Origin: Paraburkholderia sp. BCC1885
Lineage (GTDB): Bacteria; Pseudomonadota; Gammaproteobacteria; Burkholderiales; Burkholderiaceae
Direction: 5' to 3'
Length of the DNA: 64,000 bases
Assembly (NCBI RefSeq): GCF_900996235.1
Contig: NZ_CAAJGM010000208.1
Span: 743,596 to 807,595 of the forward strand
Numbering within the stretch: position 1 is the first letter of the stretch; the number at the start of each line of letters is the position of its first letter. Position numbers and translations under genes: made by a program. The notes under the pieces were generated by a model that saw only the letters and a list, made by a program, of their open reading frames with translations, searched no databases and was not told the origin of the DNA. Of the stretch, positions 9,336-18,631 are shown one piece after another.

Positions 9336-9540
9336 GAATAAGGCCTCTTGACGGCAGTTGCGAGTCGGACGCCGGCCAGATGACGCGCGTCGCGCCACGG
9401 TCTTGCCCGCGCCGAAGTGACCCGTATTGTAAAGGAAGGCCTCGCGAGTGGGCAGGAACAAGCCGTTTGCATGCGCTTACGCCGGGCTTACCAGGCGCGT
9501 GCGCCGCGGGGCGGCTCTGCGGCCCTCGAAACCATCGGCG

Positions 9541-9567
9541 AAAAAAAAGCGCCCGAAGGCGCTTTTT
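9541..9567. terminator. terminator downstream of ihfB
   Basis: The near-perfect hairpin AAAAAGCGCC-CGAA-GGCGCTTTTT has T-runs on both strands. It lies about 70 bases after the ihfB stop and before lapA, so it separates the rpsA-ihfB transcript from lapAB. Confidence 0.85.
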
Positions 9568-9638
9568 CTGGTCTTTTGCCGTCTGGCTTTGGCCGCTGAC
9601 GCTGCCAGGGCCGCGCCGCTAAACACGCAGCGGAGCAC

Positions 9639-9965
9639 TTACAGGTCGTCGTCATCCGGCTCTTCGGCCTTCAGCGGCTCGCCCGAACGTCGATCGACCC
9701 GTTCGCGCAATTCCTTGCCTGGCTTGAAGTGCGGTACGAACTTCTCAGGTACCAGCACCTTCTCGCCCGATTTCGGATTGCGCCCGACACGGGAGGGACG
9801 ACGGTTGAGGCCGAAGCTGCCGAAGCCACGAATTTCGATGCGATGGCCGTTGGCAAGCGCCTCCGACATCGCATCAAGCATCGTCTTCACCGCGAAATCC
9901 GCATCTTTAAGGACAAGCTGCGGAAATCGCGTAGCCAGCTGGGCGACCAATTCCGATTTGGTCAT
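9639..9965 (-). CDS. ihfB: integration host factor subunit beta
   Basis: A 108-residue HU/IHF-family DNA-bending protein. MTKSELVAQLA, the conserved EIRGFGSFGLNRRPSRVGRNPKSGE arm and VPHFKPGKELRERV are typical of IHF-beta. The acidic tail (EEPDDDDL) is longer than in E. coli. The protein forms a heterodimer with IHF-alpha and bends DNA at promoters, origins and att sites. It sits 32 bases downstream of rpsA, the order also seen in E. coli. Confidence 0.96.
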   Translation of the reverse strand: MTKSELVAQLATRFPQLVLKDADFAVKTMLDAMSEALANGHRIEIRGFGSFGLNRRPSRVGRNPKSGEKVLVPEKFVPHFKPGKELRERVDRRSGEPLKAEEPDDDDL

Positions 9966-9997
9966 ACTGCAGCAGACCTCTCAAGAAAACTCAAGGC

Positions 9998-11713
9998 TTA
10001 CTGGTTCTGGCCGTCGAGCTTGGCCTTCAGCAGCGCGCCGAGGTTCGTCGTGCCAGTGGCAGCCGAGCTGGAATCCGACGAAGCCAGGCCGCGGATCGCT
10101 TCCTGTTGCTCAGCCGAGTCCTTCGCCTTGACGGACAGGTTGATGCCGCGCGATTTGCGATCGATGTTGATGATCATCGCGTTGACCTTGTCGCCTTCCT
10201 TCAGCACGTTGCGAGCATCTTCCACGCGGTCTTGAGCGATTTCCGAAGCGCGCAGGTAACCTTCGACTTCCGCCGACAGTTGAACCACTGCACCCTTCGC
10301 ATCTACCGTCTTGACCACGCCGTCGACGATCGAACCCTTGTCGTTCATTGCAACGAAGTTGCTGAACGGGTCGCCTTCGAGCTGCTTGATACCCAGCGAA
10401 ATGCGTTCCTTCTCGACGTCGATGCCGAGAACGATAGCTTCCACTTCGTCGCCCTTCTTGTACTTGCGAACGGCTTCTTCGCCCGTTTCCGACCACGACA
10501 GGTCCGACAGGTGAACCAGGCCGTCGATGCCGCCAGGCAGACCGATGAAGACGCCGAAGTCGGTGATCGACTTGATTGCGCCTTGCAGCTTGTCGCCCTT
10601 CTTGAAGTTGCGGCTGAAGTCATCCCACGGATTCGGCTTGCATTGCTTCATGCCGAGGCTGATACGGCGGCGGTCTTCGTCGATTTCGAGAACCATGACT
10701 TCGACTTCGTCGCCCAGCTGCACAACCTTCGACGGTGCAACGTTCTTGTTCGTCCAGTCCATTTCCGACACGTGAACCAGGCCTTCGATGCCCGATTCCA
10801 CTTCGACGAATGCGCCGTAGTCGGTGATGTTGGTGACCTTACCGAACAGGCGCGTGCCCGACGGGTAACGGCGGGAAATGCCTTCCCACGGATCGTCGCC
10901 GAGTTGCTTGATGCCGAGCGAAACGCGGTTCTTCTCTTGGTCGAACTTGAGGATCTTGGCGGTGACTTCCTGGCCAACCGACAGTACTTCGCTCGGGTGA
11001 CGCACACGACGCCATGCGATGTCGGTGATGTGCAGCAGGCCGTCGATACCGCCGAGGTCCACGAATGCGCCGTAGTCCGTGATGTTCTTCACCACGCCTT
11101 CCACGATCGCGCCTTCCTTCAGCGTTTCGAGCAACTTTGCGCGCTCTTCGCCCTGGGTGGCTTCGATCACGGCACGGCGCGACAGCACGACGTTGTTACG
11201 CTTGCGGTCGAGCTTGATGACGCGGAATTCCAGCGTCTTGCCTTCGTACGGGGTCGTGTCCTTGACCGGACGCGTATCAACCAGCGAACCCGGCAGGAAC
11301 GCGCGGATGCCGTTGACCATGACGGTCATGCCGCCCTTGACCTTGCCCGTGATCGTGCCGGTCACGAGTTCGTTGTTGTCGAGAGCCTTTTCCAGCGACA
11401 GCCACGAAGCCAGACGCTTCGCCTTGTCGCGCGACAGGATGGTGTCGCCATAGCCGTTTTCCAGCGCGTCGATCGCGACGGAAACGAAGTCGCCCGCCTG
11501 CACTTCTACCTCGCCCGCGTCGTTCAGGAACTCTTCGAGCGGGATGTAGGCTTCGGACTTGAGACCAGCGTTGACGACCACGAAGTTGTGGTCAACACGC
11601 ACGACTTCGGCGGAGATCACTTCGCCGGCGCGCATGTCTTGCTTGGTCAGCGACTCTTCGAACAGAGCCGCAAAAGATTCGGTATTCGGGGTAGAGGTTT
11701 GCAGGTCGGACAT
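9998..11713 (-). CDS. rpsA: 30S ribosomal protein S1
   Basis: A 571-residue protein with six S1 RNA-binding repeats. Recurrent DYGAFVDLGGIDGLLHITD-type segments are visible, for example VKNITDYGAFVDLGG, VTNITDYGAFVEVES and IKSITDFGVFIGLPG. It brings mRNAs, especially structured ones, to the 30S subunit. The start at 11713 (MSDLQ) is preferred over the in-frame codon six residues upstream. It lies between cmk and ihfB, a widely conserved arrangement. The last repeat is followed by a short Ser/Thr/Gly-rich tail. Confidence 0.97.
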   Translation of the reverse strand: MSDLQTSTPNTESFAALFEESLTKQDMRAGEVISAEVVRVDHNFVVVNAGLKSEAYIPLEEFLNDAGEVEVQAGDFVSVAIDALENGYGDTILSRDKAKRLASWLSLEKALDNNELVTGTITGKVKGGMTVMVNGIRAFLPGSLVDTRPVKDTTPYEGKTLEFRVIKLDRKRNNVVLSRRAVIEATQGEERAKLLETLKEGAIVEGVVKNITDYGAFVDLGGIDGLLHITDIAWRRVRHPSEVLSVGQEVTAKILKFDQEKNRVSLGIKQLGDDPWEGISRRYPSGTRLFGKVTNITDYGAFVEVESGIEGLVHVSEMDWTNKNVAPSKVVQLGDEVEVMVLEIDEDRRRISLGMKQCKPNPWDDFSRNFKKGDKLQGAIKSITDFGVFIGLPGGIDGLVHLSDLSWSETGEEAVRKYKKGDEVEAIVLGIDVEKERISLGIKQLEGDPFSNFVAMNDKGSIVDGVVKTVDAKGAVVQLSAEVEGYLRASEIAQDRVEDARNVLKEGDKVNAMIINIDRKSRGINLSVKAKDSAEQQEAIRGLASSDSSSAATGTTNLGALLKAKLDGQNQ

Positions 11714-11902
11714 AAAAATCAAAATTTGCATGGTTCTCGCGGTGCCCGGCTGAACGGATGATCAGCAATGACGGCTAGTGTGCGAATGCCACGCGGGGTT
11801 AAGGGGTTGACACACGCTCCACGCACCCGCGCGGAGCACCTACACGACAACAGACTGCGTTTGCTGCTACAGCTTGCTGCTTTTCACTTCTTATTTCTTA
11901 TC

Positions 11903-12589
11903 TCATGCGGCCGGCATCAGCGCCCGGTACCACTGCACCACCTGATCGACCGCCTGGTCAACCGACAATGTGGAGGTATCGAGCAGCTTCGCATCCGCTG
12001 CAGGCTTGAGCGGCGCGGCTGCGCGCTGACTGTCACGCTCGTCGCGCTCACGCAAATCCCGGAGCAAGTCATCTATATTAGCAGAAAAACCTTTTTGGAT
12101 CAATTGCTTATGCCGCCGGGCGGCACGGGCCTCGGCGCTGGCCGTCAGGAACACCTTGAGCGCCGCGTCCTGGAAGATCACGGTACCCATGTCGCGGCCG
12201 TCCGCGACGAGTCCCGGCTCCTTGCGGAAAGCCCGCTGACGGGCCACCAGCGCGGTTCTGACAGAGGCGTGGACGGCAATCGCCGACGCCCGTTTGCCGA
12301 TCTCTTCAGCGCGAATCTCGCTTGAGACATCCACGCCGTCGAGCTGGGCGAGCCCCTCGCGGAACGTGATATGGAGGTCGTCGATCAGCTTCGCAAGGGC
12401 CTCGGCGTCGTCCGCTGCAATGTTGTAGCGAACGCTCGCCAGCGCGGCGAGCCGGTACAGCGCGCCGCTGTCAAGCAGGTGAAAGCCAAGGCTCGCGGCA
12501 ACCAGTGCGGCCACGGTGCCTTTGCCGGAGGCAGTCGGGCCGTCAATCGTAATGACGGGCGTCTGGTGAAAGGGACGGGTCGGTTTCAT
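11903..12589 (-). CDS. cmk: cytidylate kinase
   Basis: A 228-residue nucleoside monophosphate kinase that phosphorylates CMP and dCMP. The P-loop GPTASGKGT lies at residues 17-25, followed by LDSGALYRLAA and the CMP-recognition GRDMGTVIF segment. It has the full length for bacterial Cmk. It lies 35 bases downstream of aroA and about 190 bases upstream of rpsA, in the same direction. That gap may contain an rpsA promoter, but I cannot define one. Confidence 0.95.
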   Translation of the reverse strand: MKPTRPFHQTPVITIDGPTASGKGTVAALVAASLGFHLLDSGALYRLAALASVRYNIAADDAEALAKLIDDLHITFREGLAQLDGVDVSSEIRAEEIGKRASAIAVHASVRTALVARQRAFRKEPGLVADGRDMGTVIFQDAALKVFLTASAEARAARRHKQLIQKGFSANIDDLLRDLRERDERDSQRAAAPLKPAADAKLLDTSTLSVDQAVDQVVQWYRALMPAA

Positions 12590-12624
12590 CGAAAAAGTCG
12601 CACGTCAGGTCGGTTCAGGTCGAA

Positions 12625-13929
12625 TCAGGGTTGGGCAAGCGCCGTGAAGCGCTCGAAATAGTCTGGGAAAGTTTTACCGACGCACTTCGGGTCGTTGATC
12701 CGCACCGGCACGCCGCCGAGACTCACCAGGGAAAAACACATCGCCATACGGTGGTCGTCGTAGGTGTCGATGGCGGCGTTCGGCGTCAGTTTTTCGGGCG
12801 GCGTGACGGCAATGTAGTCCTCGCCCTCCGTGACCTTGGCGCCCACCTTGCGCAACTCGGTCGCCATGGCGGCCAGCCGGTCGGTTTCCTTGACGCGCCA
12901 GCTGGCGATGTTACGCAGCGTGGTGGTGCCGTCGGCGAACAACGCGGCGACGGCAATCGTCATCGCCGCATCCGGGATCAGGTTGCAGTCCATGTCGACA
13001 GGTTCGAGCTTGCCGTGGTCGTGACCGACGCCGCGCACCTCGATCCAGTCGTCGCCCATCGTCACGTTGGCGCCCATGCGGATCAGCGCGTCGGCAAAGC
13101 CGACATCGCCCTGGATGCTGGCGCGTCCCACCCCTTCCACACGCAGCGGACCGCCGCCGAGCGCGCCCGCGGCGAGGAAATACGAGGCGGACGACGCATC
13201 GCCCTCCACCATGATCTTGCCCGGCGACTGATAACGCCGCCCGGACGGCACGGTGAATTGATGCCAGCCGTTACGCTCGACCTCGATGCCGAAGCGCTCC
13301 ATCAGCTTGATCGTGATCTCGATATAGGGCCTGGAAATCAGTTCGCCTTCCACCTGAACGATGGTCGAGCCGCTGTCTGTGCGCAGTAGCGGCAGCGTCA
13401 TCAGCAAGGCGGTCAGGAACTGGCTCGAGACGTCGCCGCGCACGCGGATCGGCGCCTCGACGGCAATTTGCCCCGCGCGAATCCGCAGCGGCGGATAGCC
13501 TTCGTTCTCTTCGTAATCGATGCGCGCGCCGATTTGCCGCAGACCGTCGACCAGATCGCCGATCGGCCGCTCATGCATGCGCGGCACGCCGTGCACGCGA
13601 TAGTCGCCGCCATTGACCGACAGCGCCGCCGTCAGCGGCCGCACCGCTGTGCCCGCATTGCCGAGAAACAGATCCGCGGTTTTCGCCGTGAAAGCGCCGC
13701 GCGTGCCGGACACGACGCATTCGTCGCCCTCGCGCTTCAGCTTGACGCCCAGCTTTTCGAGCGCGTCGAGCATCACGCGTGTGTCGTCGGAGTCGAGCAG
13801 GTTGGTGATCGTGGTTTCGCCCTCGGCCAGGGCTGCGAGCAGCAGCACGCGGTTCGAAATGCTCTTCGAGCCGGGCAGGCGGATCGTGCCGGATGCACGG
13901 GAAAACGGTCCGAGATCGAGGTATTCCAT
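12625..13929 (-). CDS. aroA: 3-phosphoshikimate 1-carboxyvinyltransferase (EPSP synthase)
   Basis: A 434-residue enzyme that joins shikimate-3-phosphate and phosphoenolpyruvate in the sixth shikimate step. The N-terminal LPGSKSISNR (Lys22) and the GNAGTAVRPLTA motif are the class I EPSP synthase signatures. The C-terminal DTYDDHRMAM segment is also present. The ATG at 13929 matches the family N-terminus, and the longer open frame runs into tyrA and is not used. It starts 19 bases after the tyrA stop, so the two are probably translated from one message. Confidence 0.96.
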   Translation of the reverse strand: MEYLDLGPFSRASGTIRLPGSKSISNRVLLLAALAEGETTITNLLDSDDTRVMLDALEKLGVKLKREGDECVVSGTRGAFTAKTADLFLGNAGTAVRPLTAALSVNGGDYRVHGVPRMHERPIGDLVDGLRQIGARIDYEENEGYPPLRIRAGQIAVEAPIRVRGDVSSQFLTALLMTLPLLRTDSGSTIVQVEGELISRPYIEITIKLMERFGIEVERNGWHQFTVPSGRRYQSPGKIMVEGDASSASYFLAAGALGGGPLRVEGVGRASIQGDVGFADALIRMGANVTMGDDWIEVRGVGHDHGKLEPVDMDCNLIPDAAMTIAVAALFADGTTTLRNIASWRVKETDRLAAMATELRKVGAKVTEGEDYIAVTPPEKLTPNAAIDTYDDHRMAMCFSLVSLGGVPVRINDPKCVGKTFPDYFERFTALAQP

Positions 13930-13948
13930 GATTGAGTCCAGGTTCCGG

Positions 13949-14890
13949 TTATTTCGCGGGATCGGCGGCAGCGGCGCCCGGCGCGCGCTGCTCCTGCCAT
14001 TCGGTACGGGCCACGCGCGAGCGTGCGAACACGGCCTCCAGAGCCGCGCCGTCACTCGCCTCGACGGCCGCGCGCAGACGCGCGAGCACCGCCGTGTAGC
14101 CGTCCAGTTCTTCGAGCAGCGCGGCGCGATTGGCGACACAAATGTCGCGCCACATTTCCGGACTCGACGCGGCAATCCGCGTGAAATCGCGGAAACCGCC
14201 GGCGGCGAAGGAAAATTTAAGCGCTGCGTCGGACGAGTTCAGAATCTGTTCGACCAGCGCAAATGACAACAGATGCGGCAAATGACTCACCGACGCCAGC
14301 ACACGATCATGCTGATCCGGCGCCATCTCGTGCACCGCCGCGCCGGTGGCGCGCCACATCGCGGCGACGCGCTGCACCGCTTCCGGCGTATTTTCGGGCA
14401 ACGGACACAGCACGACGTTGCGGCCTTCGTAGAGATCGGGCAACGCGGCGTCCGCGCCGCTCGACTCGCGCCCGGCGATCGGATGCCCCGGCACGAACTG
14501 TCCGACGCGCTCGCCCAGCGCGGCGCGTGCGGCGGCGACGACGTCGGACTTCGTACTGCCTGCATCGGTGATGAGTGTGTCGGCGTCGAGAAACGGTGCG
14601 ATTCGCTCGAGCAGCGGCTGGGTCTGCGCGACCGGCGCCGCCAGCAGCACGTAGTCCGCGCCGGCGAGCGCGGCCCGCAACGCCTCGTCGTCGCTCAGGG
14701 CGACGGCGGCGTCGACCACGCCCAGTTCGAGCGCGCGCGCAATCGACGCCGGCGTGCGCCCCACGCCGATCACGGCACGCGCGCCACCGACGTCGCCGCG
14801 TTCGCGCAGTCCGCGCGCGAGCGAACCGCCGATCAGGCCGACCCCAAAAATCACCAGCTTGTTAAATGAAAACCCGGCCACGTCGGTCAC
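13949..14890 (-). CDS. tyrA: prephenate dehydrogenase
   Basis: A 313-residue NAD(P)-dependent enzyme that makes 4-hydroxyphenylpyruvate from prephenate (or arogenate dehydrogenation in some relatives) for tyrosine synthesis. The dinucleotide-binding motif is VIFGVGLIGGSLARG at residues 13-27. The catalytic region includes PGHPIAGRESSG. No chorismate mutase domain is fused. The start codon at 14890 is GTG. The gene follows hisC by about 110 bases and precedes aroA. Confidence 0.94.
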   Translation of the reverse strand: MTDVAGFSFNKLVIFGVGLIGGSLARGLRERGDVGGARAVIGVGRTPASIARALELGVVDAAVALSDDEALRAALAGADYVLLAAPVAQTQPLLERIAPFLDADTLITDAGSTKSDVVAAARAALGERVGQFVPGHPIAGRESSGADAALPDLYEGRNVVLCPLPENTPEAVQRVAAMWRATGAAVHEMAPDQHDRVLASVSHLPHLLSFALVEQILNSSDAALKFSFAAGGFRDFTRIAASSPEMWRDICVANRAALLEELDGYTAVLARLRAAVEASDGAALEAVFARSRVARTEWQEQRAPGAAAADPAK

Positions 14891-15000
14891 AGAGAAAAGC
14901 GCACCATTGCACGAAGCACGGGTGCGCGGGTCAAAATCTCACGCTCGATTCAAGCGTGCTTACACTATCAGGCGACTCAAGCGGTCGCCCGGTTAGCCAT

Positions 15001-16113
15001 TCAGGCGGACGCGAGCGTCTTTTCGAGCGCGGCGATAAATGCTGCGTTTTCCTGCGGCAAGCCAATCGTCACGCGCAGCCACTGCGGCAAGCCGTAGCTG
15101 CCCACTGGGCGCACGATCACACCTTGCTTGAGCAGGGCAAGATTGACGCGATTGCCGGCGCCGTCGTCATGGCCGACGCGCACCAGCACGAAGTTGCCGT
15201 GCGACGGCACATATTCGAGGCCGAGCCGGTTAAACGCTTCCGTCAGCAGACGATACCCCTCGGCATTGAGCGAGGCGGTCTTTTCGAGAAAAGCCGTATC
15301 GTTCAGGGCAGCGATCGCCGCCGCCTGAGCCAGCGTGTTGACGTTGAACGGCTGACGCAGACGGTTGAGCAGATCGGTCAATTCCGGCTGGGCAATCGCA
15401 AAACCGACGCGCAAGCCGGCCAGCCCAAACGCCTTCGAGAACGTGCGCGACACGAGCAGATTCGGATAACGGCGCACCCACGCAATCGAGTCGTAGCGCT
15501 TTTCCGGCGCCAGATATTCCGTGTAGGCCTCGTCCAGCACCACCACGACATGACGCGGCACCTTGTCGAGAAAGGCTTCGAGCGCCGGGCCTTCGATGAA
15601 CGTGCCGGTCGGATTATTCGGGTTGGCGACGAACACGAGGCGCGTGTCATCCGTGATGGCGGCCTGCATCGCGTCGAGGTCATGGCCGTGCTTGACCGCC
15701 GGCACGACGATGGCGCGCGCGCCGAGGCCCTGGGTGGCCAGTGCATATACCGCGAACGAATACTGCGCGTAGACGATGGACTGATCCTTCTCGACCAGCG
15801 CATGCGCCGCGATTTCGAGGATGTCGTTGCTGCCGTTGCCGAGCGTGATCCAGTCGGCGGGCACGTCATAGCGCGCGCTCAGCGCCGCTTTCAGTTCGAA
15901 CGCGTTGGCATCCGGATAACGGCCGAGTTCGCTTGCCGCCTGCACCAGCGCGCGCTGCGCCGACTCCGGCATGCCGAGCGGATTCTCGTTCGACGCCAGC
16001 TTCACGATGCTCGCCTCATCAAGGCCAAACTCGCGCGCCACTTCCGAAATCGGCTTGCCGGCGACGTAAGGCGCAATCGCACGCACGTAGGAAGGGCCGA
16101 ATGGCGTTGTCAT
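15001..16113 (-). CDS. hisC: histidinol-phosphate aminotransferase family (HisC-like, probable aromatic role)
   Basis: A 370-residue class I/II PLP aminotransferase. The PLP lysine is Lys227 in SRTFSKAFGLAG, and NPNNPTGT (164-171) and DEAYTEY (194-200) are present. By sequence it is a HisC, which acts on histidinol phosphate. Its position between pheA and tyrA suggests it also, or mainly, transaminates phenylpyruvate and 4-hydroxyphenylpyruvate. That second role is inferred from context. A second hisC would be expected in the his operon. The start at 16113 is chosen by family alignment memory. Confidence 0.9.
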   Translation of the reverse strand: MTTPFGPSYVRAIAPYVAGKPISEVAREFGLDEASIVKLASNENPLGMPESAQRALVQAASELGRYPDANAFELKAALSARYDVPADWITLGNGSNDILEIAAHALVEKDQSIVYAQYSFAVYALATQGLGARAIVVPAVKHGHDLDAMQAAITDDTRLVFVANPNNPTGTFIEGPALEAFLDKVPRHVVVVLDEAYTEYLAPEKRYDSIAWVRRYPNLLVSRTFSKAFGLAGLRVGFAIAQPELTDLLNRLRQPFNVNTLAQAAAIAALNDTAFLEKTASLNAEGYRLLTEAFNRLGLEYVPSHGNFVLVRVGHDDGAGNRVNLALLKQGVIVRPVGSYGLPQWLRVTIGLPQENAAFIAALEKTLASA

Positions 16114-16191
16114 AACTATCTCCGGATCGACTAATTGAATACTGAATATGAATGAGGTTCGAGCTTCGACGCGAGGGATCACGCTGATAGA

Positions 16192-17274
16192 TCAGCGTGC
16201 CCGCGGGTAGGAGCCGAGAATCTTCAGGAATTCGGCCTTCGCGCCCAGTTCGGCCAGCGCCGCCGCGACGGATGCGTCGTCCCGGTGCCCTTCGACGTCA
16301 ATATAGAAGTAGTACTCCCACGTGCCGACACGGGCCGGCCGCGACTCGAAGCGCGTCATCGACACGCCGTGGCGAGCCAGCGGCTCCAGCAGCTTGAACA
16401 TGGCGCCCGGCTCATTCGCCACCGAAACGATCAGCGAAGTCAGATCGTTGCCGCTTACGCCGGTCGGCTCTTTGCCGATCATCACGAAACGGGTGCGATT
16501 GTGCGGATCGTCCTGGATCAGTGCGTGCGCGACCTGCAGACCGTAGTGGATCGCCGCACGATCGCCGGCGATAGCCGCCACGGTCGGATCGCCGGCGGCG
16601 AGGCGCGCGCCTTCGGCATTGCTCGCCACCGCCTGCCGCTCGAGATGCGGCGCGTTCGACGCGAGCCAGCCCTGGCACTGCGCGAGCGCCTGCGGATGCG
16701 CGCACACGCGCGTCACGCCGGTGAGATCGCCGCCGAGCGTGAGCAGATTGTGGTGGATCGGCAAAGCCAGTTCGCCGCCGATCAGCAACTGCGTCTGCAG
16801 CAGCAGATCCAGCGTGCGCGACACCGCGCCCTCGGTGGAATTCTCGATAGGCACGACGCCGAATTCGGCCGCGCCCGCCTCGACCGACCGAAACACCTCG
16901 TCGATCGACGGACACGGCAATCCCTCGATCGACTGACCGAAGTACTCGTGCATCGCCTCTTCGCTATAGGTACCCACCGGCCCAAGAAACGCGGCCTTCA
17001 GGGTCTTTTCGAGCGCGCGGCTCGCCGCCATGATCTCGCGCCAGATAGCGCTGATATGCTCGCCGGCGAGCGGCCCGTCGCTCAGGTCCTGCAGACGCGC
17101 AATCACCTGCTGCTCGCGCTCGGGCCGAAACACCGGCGCGTTGAAATGCTTCTTGACCTCGCCAACCTCGAGCGCGACCGCGGCCCGCTGGTTCAGCAGC
17201 GCGATGAGCTGGGCGTCGAGCGCGTCGATGCGCTCGCGCAACGGTTTGAGTCGTGTATTAAGTTCGTCGTCCAT
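16192..17274 (-). CDS. pheA: bifunctional chorismate mutase / prephenate dehydratase (P-protein)
   Basis: A 360-residue P-protein for phenylalanine synthesis. An AroQ-type chorismate mutase helix bundle lies at about 5-90 (PLRERIDALDAQLIALLNQRA). A prephenate dehydratase domain covers about 95-270 and includes the catalytic NRTRFVMIG motif. A C-terminal ACT domain at about 275-355 carries the phenylalanine-binding ESRPARVG segment, which implies feedback inhibition. It lies 53 bases after serC and 78 bases before hisC in one direction. Confidence 0.96.
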   Translation of the reverse strand: MDDELNTRLKPLRERIDALDAQLIALLNQRAAVALEVGEVKKHFNAPVFRPEREQQVIARLQDLSDGPLAGEHISAIWREIMAASRALEKTLKAAFLGPVGTYSEEAMHEYFGQSIEGLPCPSIDEVFRSVEAGAAEFGVVPIENSTEGAVSRTLDLLLQTQLLIGGELALPIHHNLLTLGGDLTGVTRVCAHPQALAQCQGWLASNAPHLERQAVASNAEGARLAAGDPTVAAIAGDRAAIHYGLQVAHALIQDDPHNRTRFVMIGKEPTGVSGNDLTSLIVSVANEPGAMFKLLEPLARHGVSMTRFESRPARVGTWEYYFYIDVEGHRDDASVAAALAELGAKAEFLKILGSYPRAR

Positions 17275-17327
17275 GCGTGAAACGGCTCTGCCGGGAAACT
17301 GCGGGAAGGGATGCCCACGCCTGACAC

Positions 17328-18410
17328 TCAGGCGCGGCGCTGTTCGAATTCCTTCATGTACTCGACGAGCGCTTTAACGCCTTCGAGCGGCACCGCGTTG
17401 TAAATCGACGCCCGCATGCCGCCGACGGACTTGTGGCCCTTCAGCTGCACCAGCCCGCGCGCCTTCGCGCCGGCCAGGAAATCTTCGTTGCGCGCTTCGT
17501 CCGCGAGGAAGAACGGTACGTTCATTCGCGAGCGCGAGGCGCGTTCAATCTTGTTCAGGTAGAAGCTGCTGGCGTCGATGGCGTCGTAGAGGAGCTGCGA
17601 CTTTTCGAGGTTGCGCGCTTCCATGGCAGTCAAGCCGCCCTGCTTCTTCAACCACTTGAACACCAACCCGGCGACGTAGATCGCGTAGGTGGGCGGCGTG
17701 TTGTACATCGAATTATTGGCGGCGACGGTTTTCCACTCGAACGCCGACGGACACACCGTCATGGCGCGGTCGAGCATATCCTCGCGCACGATCACCACCG
17801 TCACGCCCGCCATGCCGATATTCTTCTGCGCGCCACCGAACAGTACGCCATATTTGGCGATGTCCATGGGGCGCGACAGGATATGCGACGACGCGTCGGC
17901 CACCAGCGGAATGTCGCCGAGGTCCGGAATCTCGAAGGTCTCGATGCCGTGGATCGTCTCGTTCGTACACAGATGCACGTAAGCCGGATCGTCAGACAAT
18001 TGCCATTCGGCACGCGCCGGCGCGCGGGTGAAACCCTCCGCAGTCTCGCCGCTCGCGGCCAGATGCACGGTGCCGTACTTCTGCGCTTCCTTAAACGACT
18101 TTTGCGACCACGAGCCCGTCACCACAAAGTCGGCGCGCGGCTTCGAACCGAACAGATTCATCGGCACGATGGCGTTCTCGCCCAGCCCGCCGCCCTGCAG
18201 AAACAGGATGCGATGGCTGGCCGGCACGTTCAGCAGGTCGCGCAGGTCGGTGAGCGCTTCCTCGTGGATCGACATGAATTCTTTGCCGCGATGGCTCATT
18301 TCCATCACGCTCATGCCGCTGCCGTGCCAGTCGAGCATTTCCTCGGCAGCGAGGCGCAGGACTTCTTCGGGCATGGCCGCAGGTCCGGCCGAGAAATTAA
18401 AGACGCGCAT
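17328..18410 (-). CDS. serC: phosphoserine aminotransferase
   Basis: A 360-residue class V PLP aminotransferase that makes O-phosphoserine from 3-phosphohydroxypyruvate, and also acts in pyridoxine synthesis. The N-terminus MRVFNFSAGPAAMPEEVL is typical, and the PLP lysine is Lys196 in GGAQKNIG. The start is the ATG at 18410, although an adjacent ATG at 18413 is possible. The serC-pheA-hisC-tyrA-aroA order couples serine and aromatic amino acid synthesis. Confidence 0.96.
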   Translation of the reverse strand: MRVFNFSAGPAAMPEEVLRLAAEEMLDWHGSGMSVMEMSHRGKEFMSIHEEALTDLRDLLNVPASHRILFLQGGGLGENAIVPMNLFGSKPRADFVVTGSWSQKSFKEAQKYGTVHLAASGETAEGFTRAPARAEWQLSDDPAYVHLCTNETIHGIETFEIPDLGDIPLVADASSHILSRPMDIAKYGVLFGGAQKNIGMAGVTVVIVREDMLDRAMTVCPSAFEWKTVAANNSMYNTPPTYAIYVAGLVFKWLKKQGGLTAMEARNLEKSQLLYDAIDASSFYLNKIERASRSRMNVPFFLADEARNEDFLAGAKARGLVQLKGHKSVGGMRASIYNAVPLEGVKALVEYMKEFEQRRA

Positions 18411-18465
18411 CATGAGGTCCCTGAAGCGGGCGCACGGCGAATCCGTCATGCCGACGATTCGCGCC

Positions 18466-18508
18466 CGAAAAGAAAATGGCCGTCTGCGCGTGTGCGCAAA
18501 CGGCCATT
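18466..18508 (-). terminator. terminator downstream of the DUF2059 gene
   Basis: The hairpin AATGGCCG...CGGCCATT contains an inner TGCGC/GCGCA stem and is followed on the minus strand by a U-rich ATTTTCTTTT tract. It lies between the DUF2059 stop and serC, so serC probably has its own promoter. Confidence 0.75.
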
Positions 18509-18631
18509 ATCGCATTGACGCCGCTACCCCGCCAAACCCAGCCGCCAAATCCGGACGCCGTGAAGCGCCTGTTGTTGGTAGCCGGTTACCGGTGGGATAC
18601 CCGCGGCGTCAGCAAAGTCTGATCGACCTGC

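Noticed and set aside
10106..11761. 551-codon open frame antisense to rpsA
   Set aside because: It covers rpsA in reverse, with repeats that only mirror the S1 repeats.
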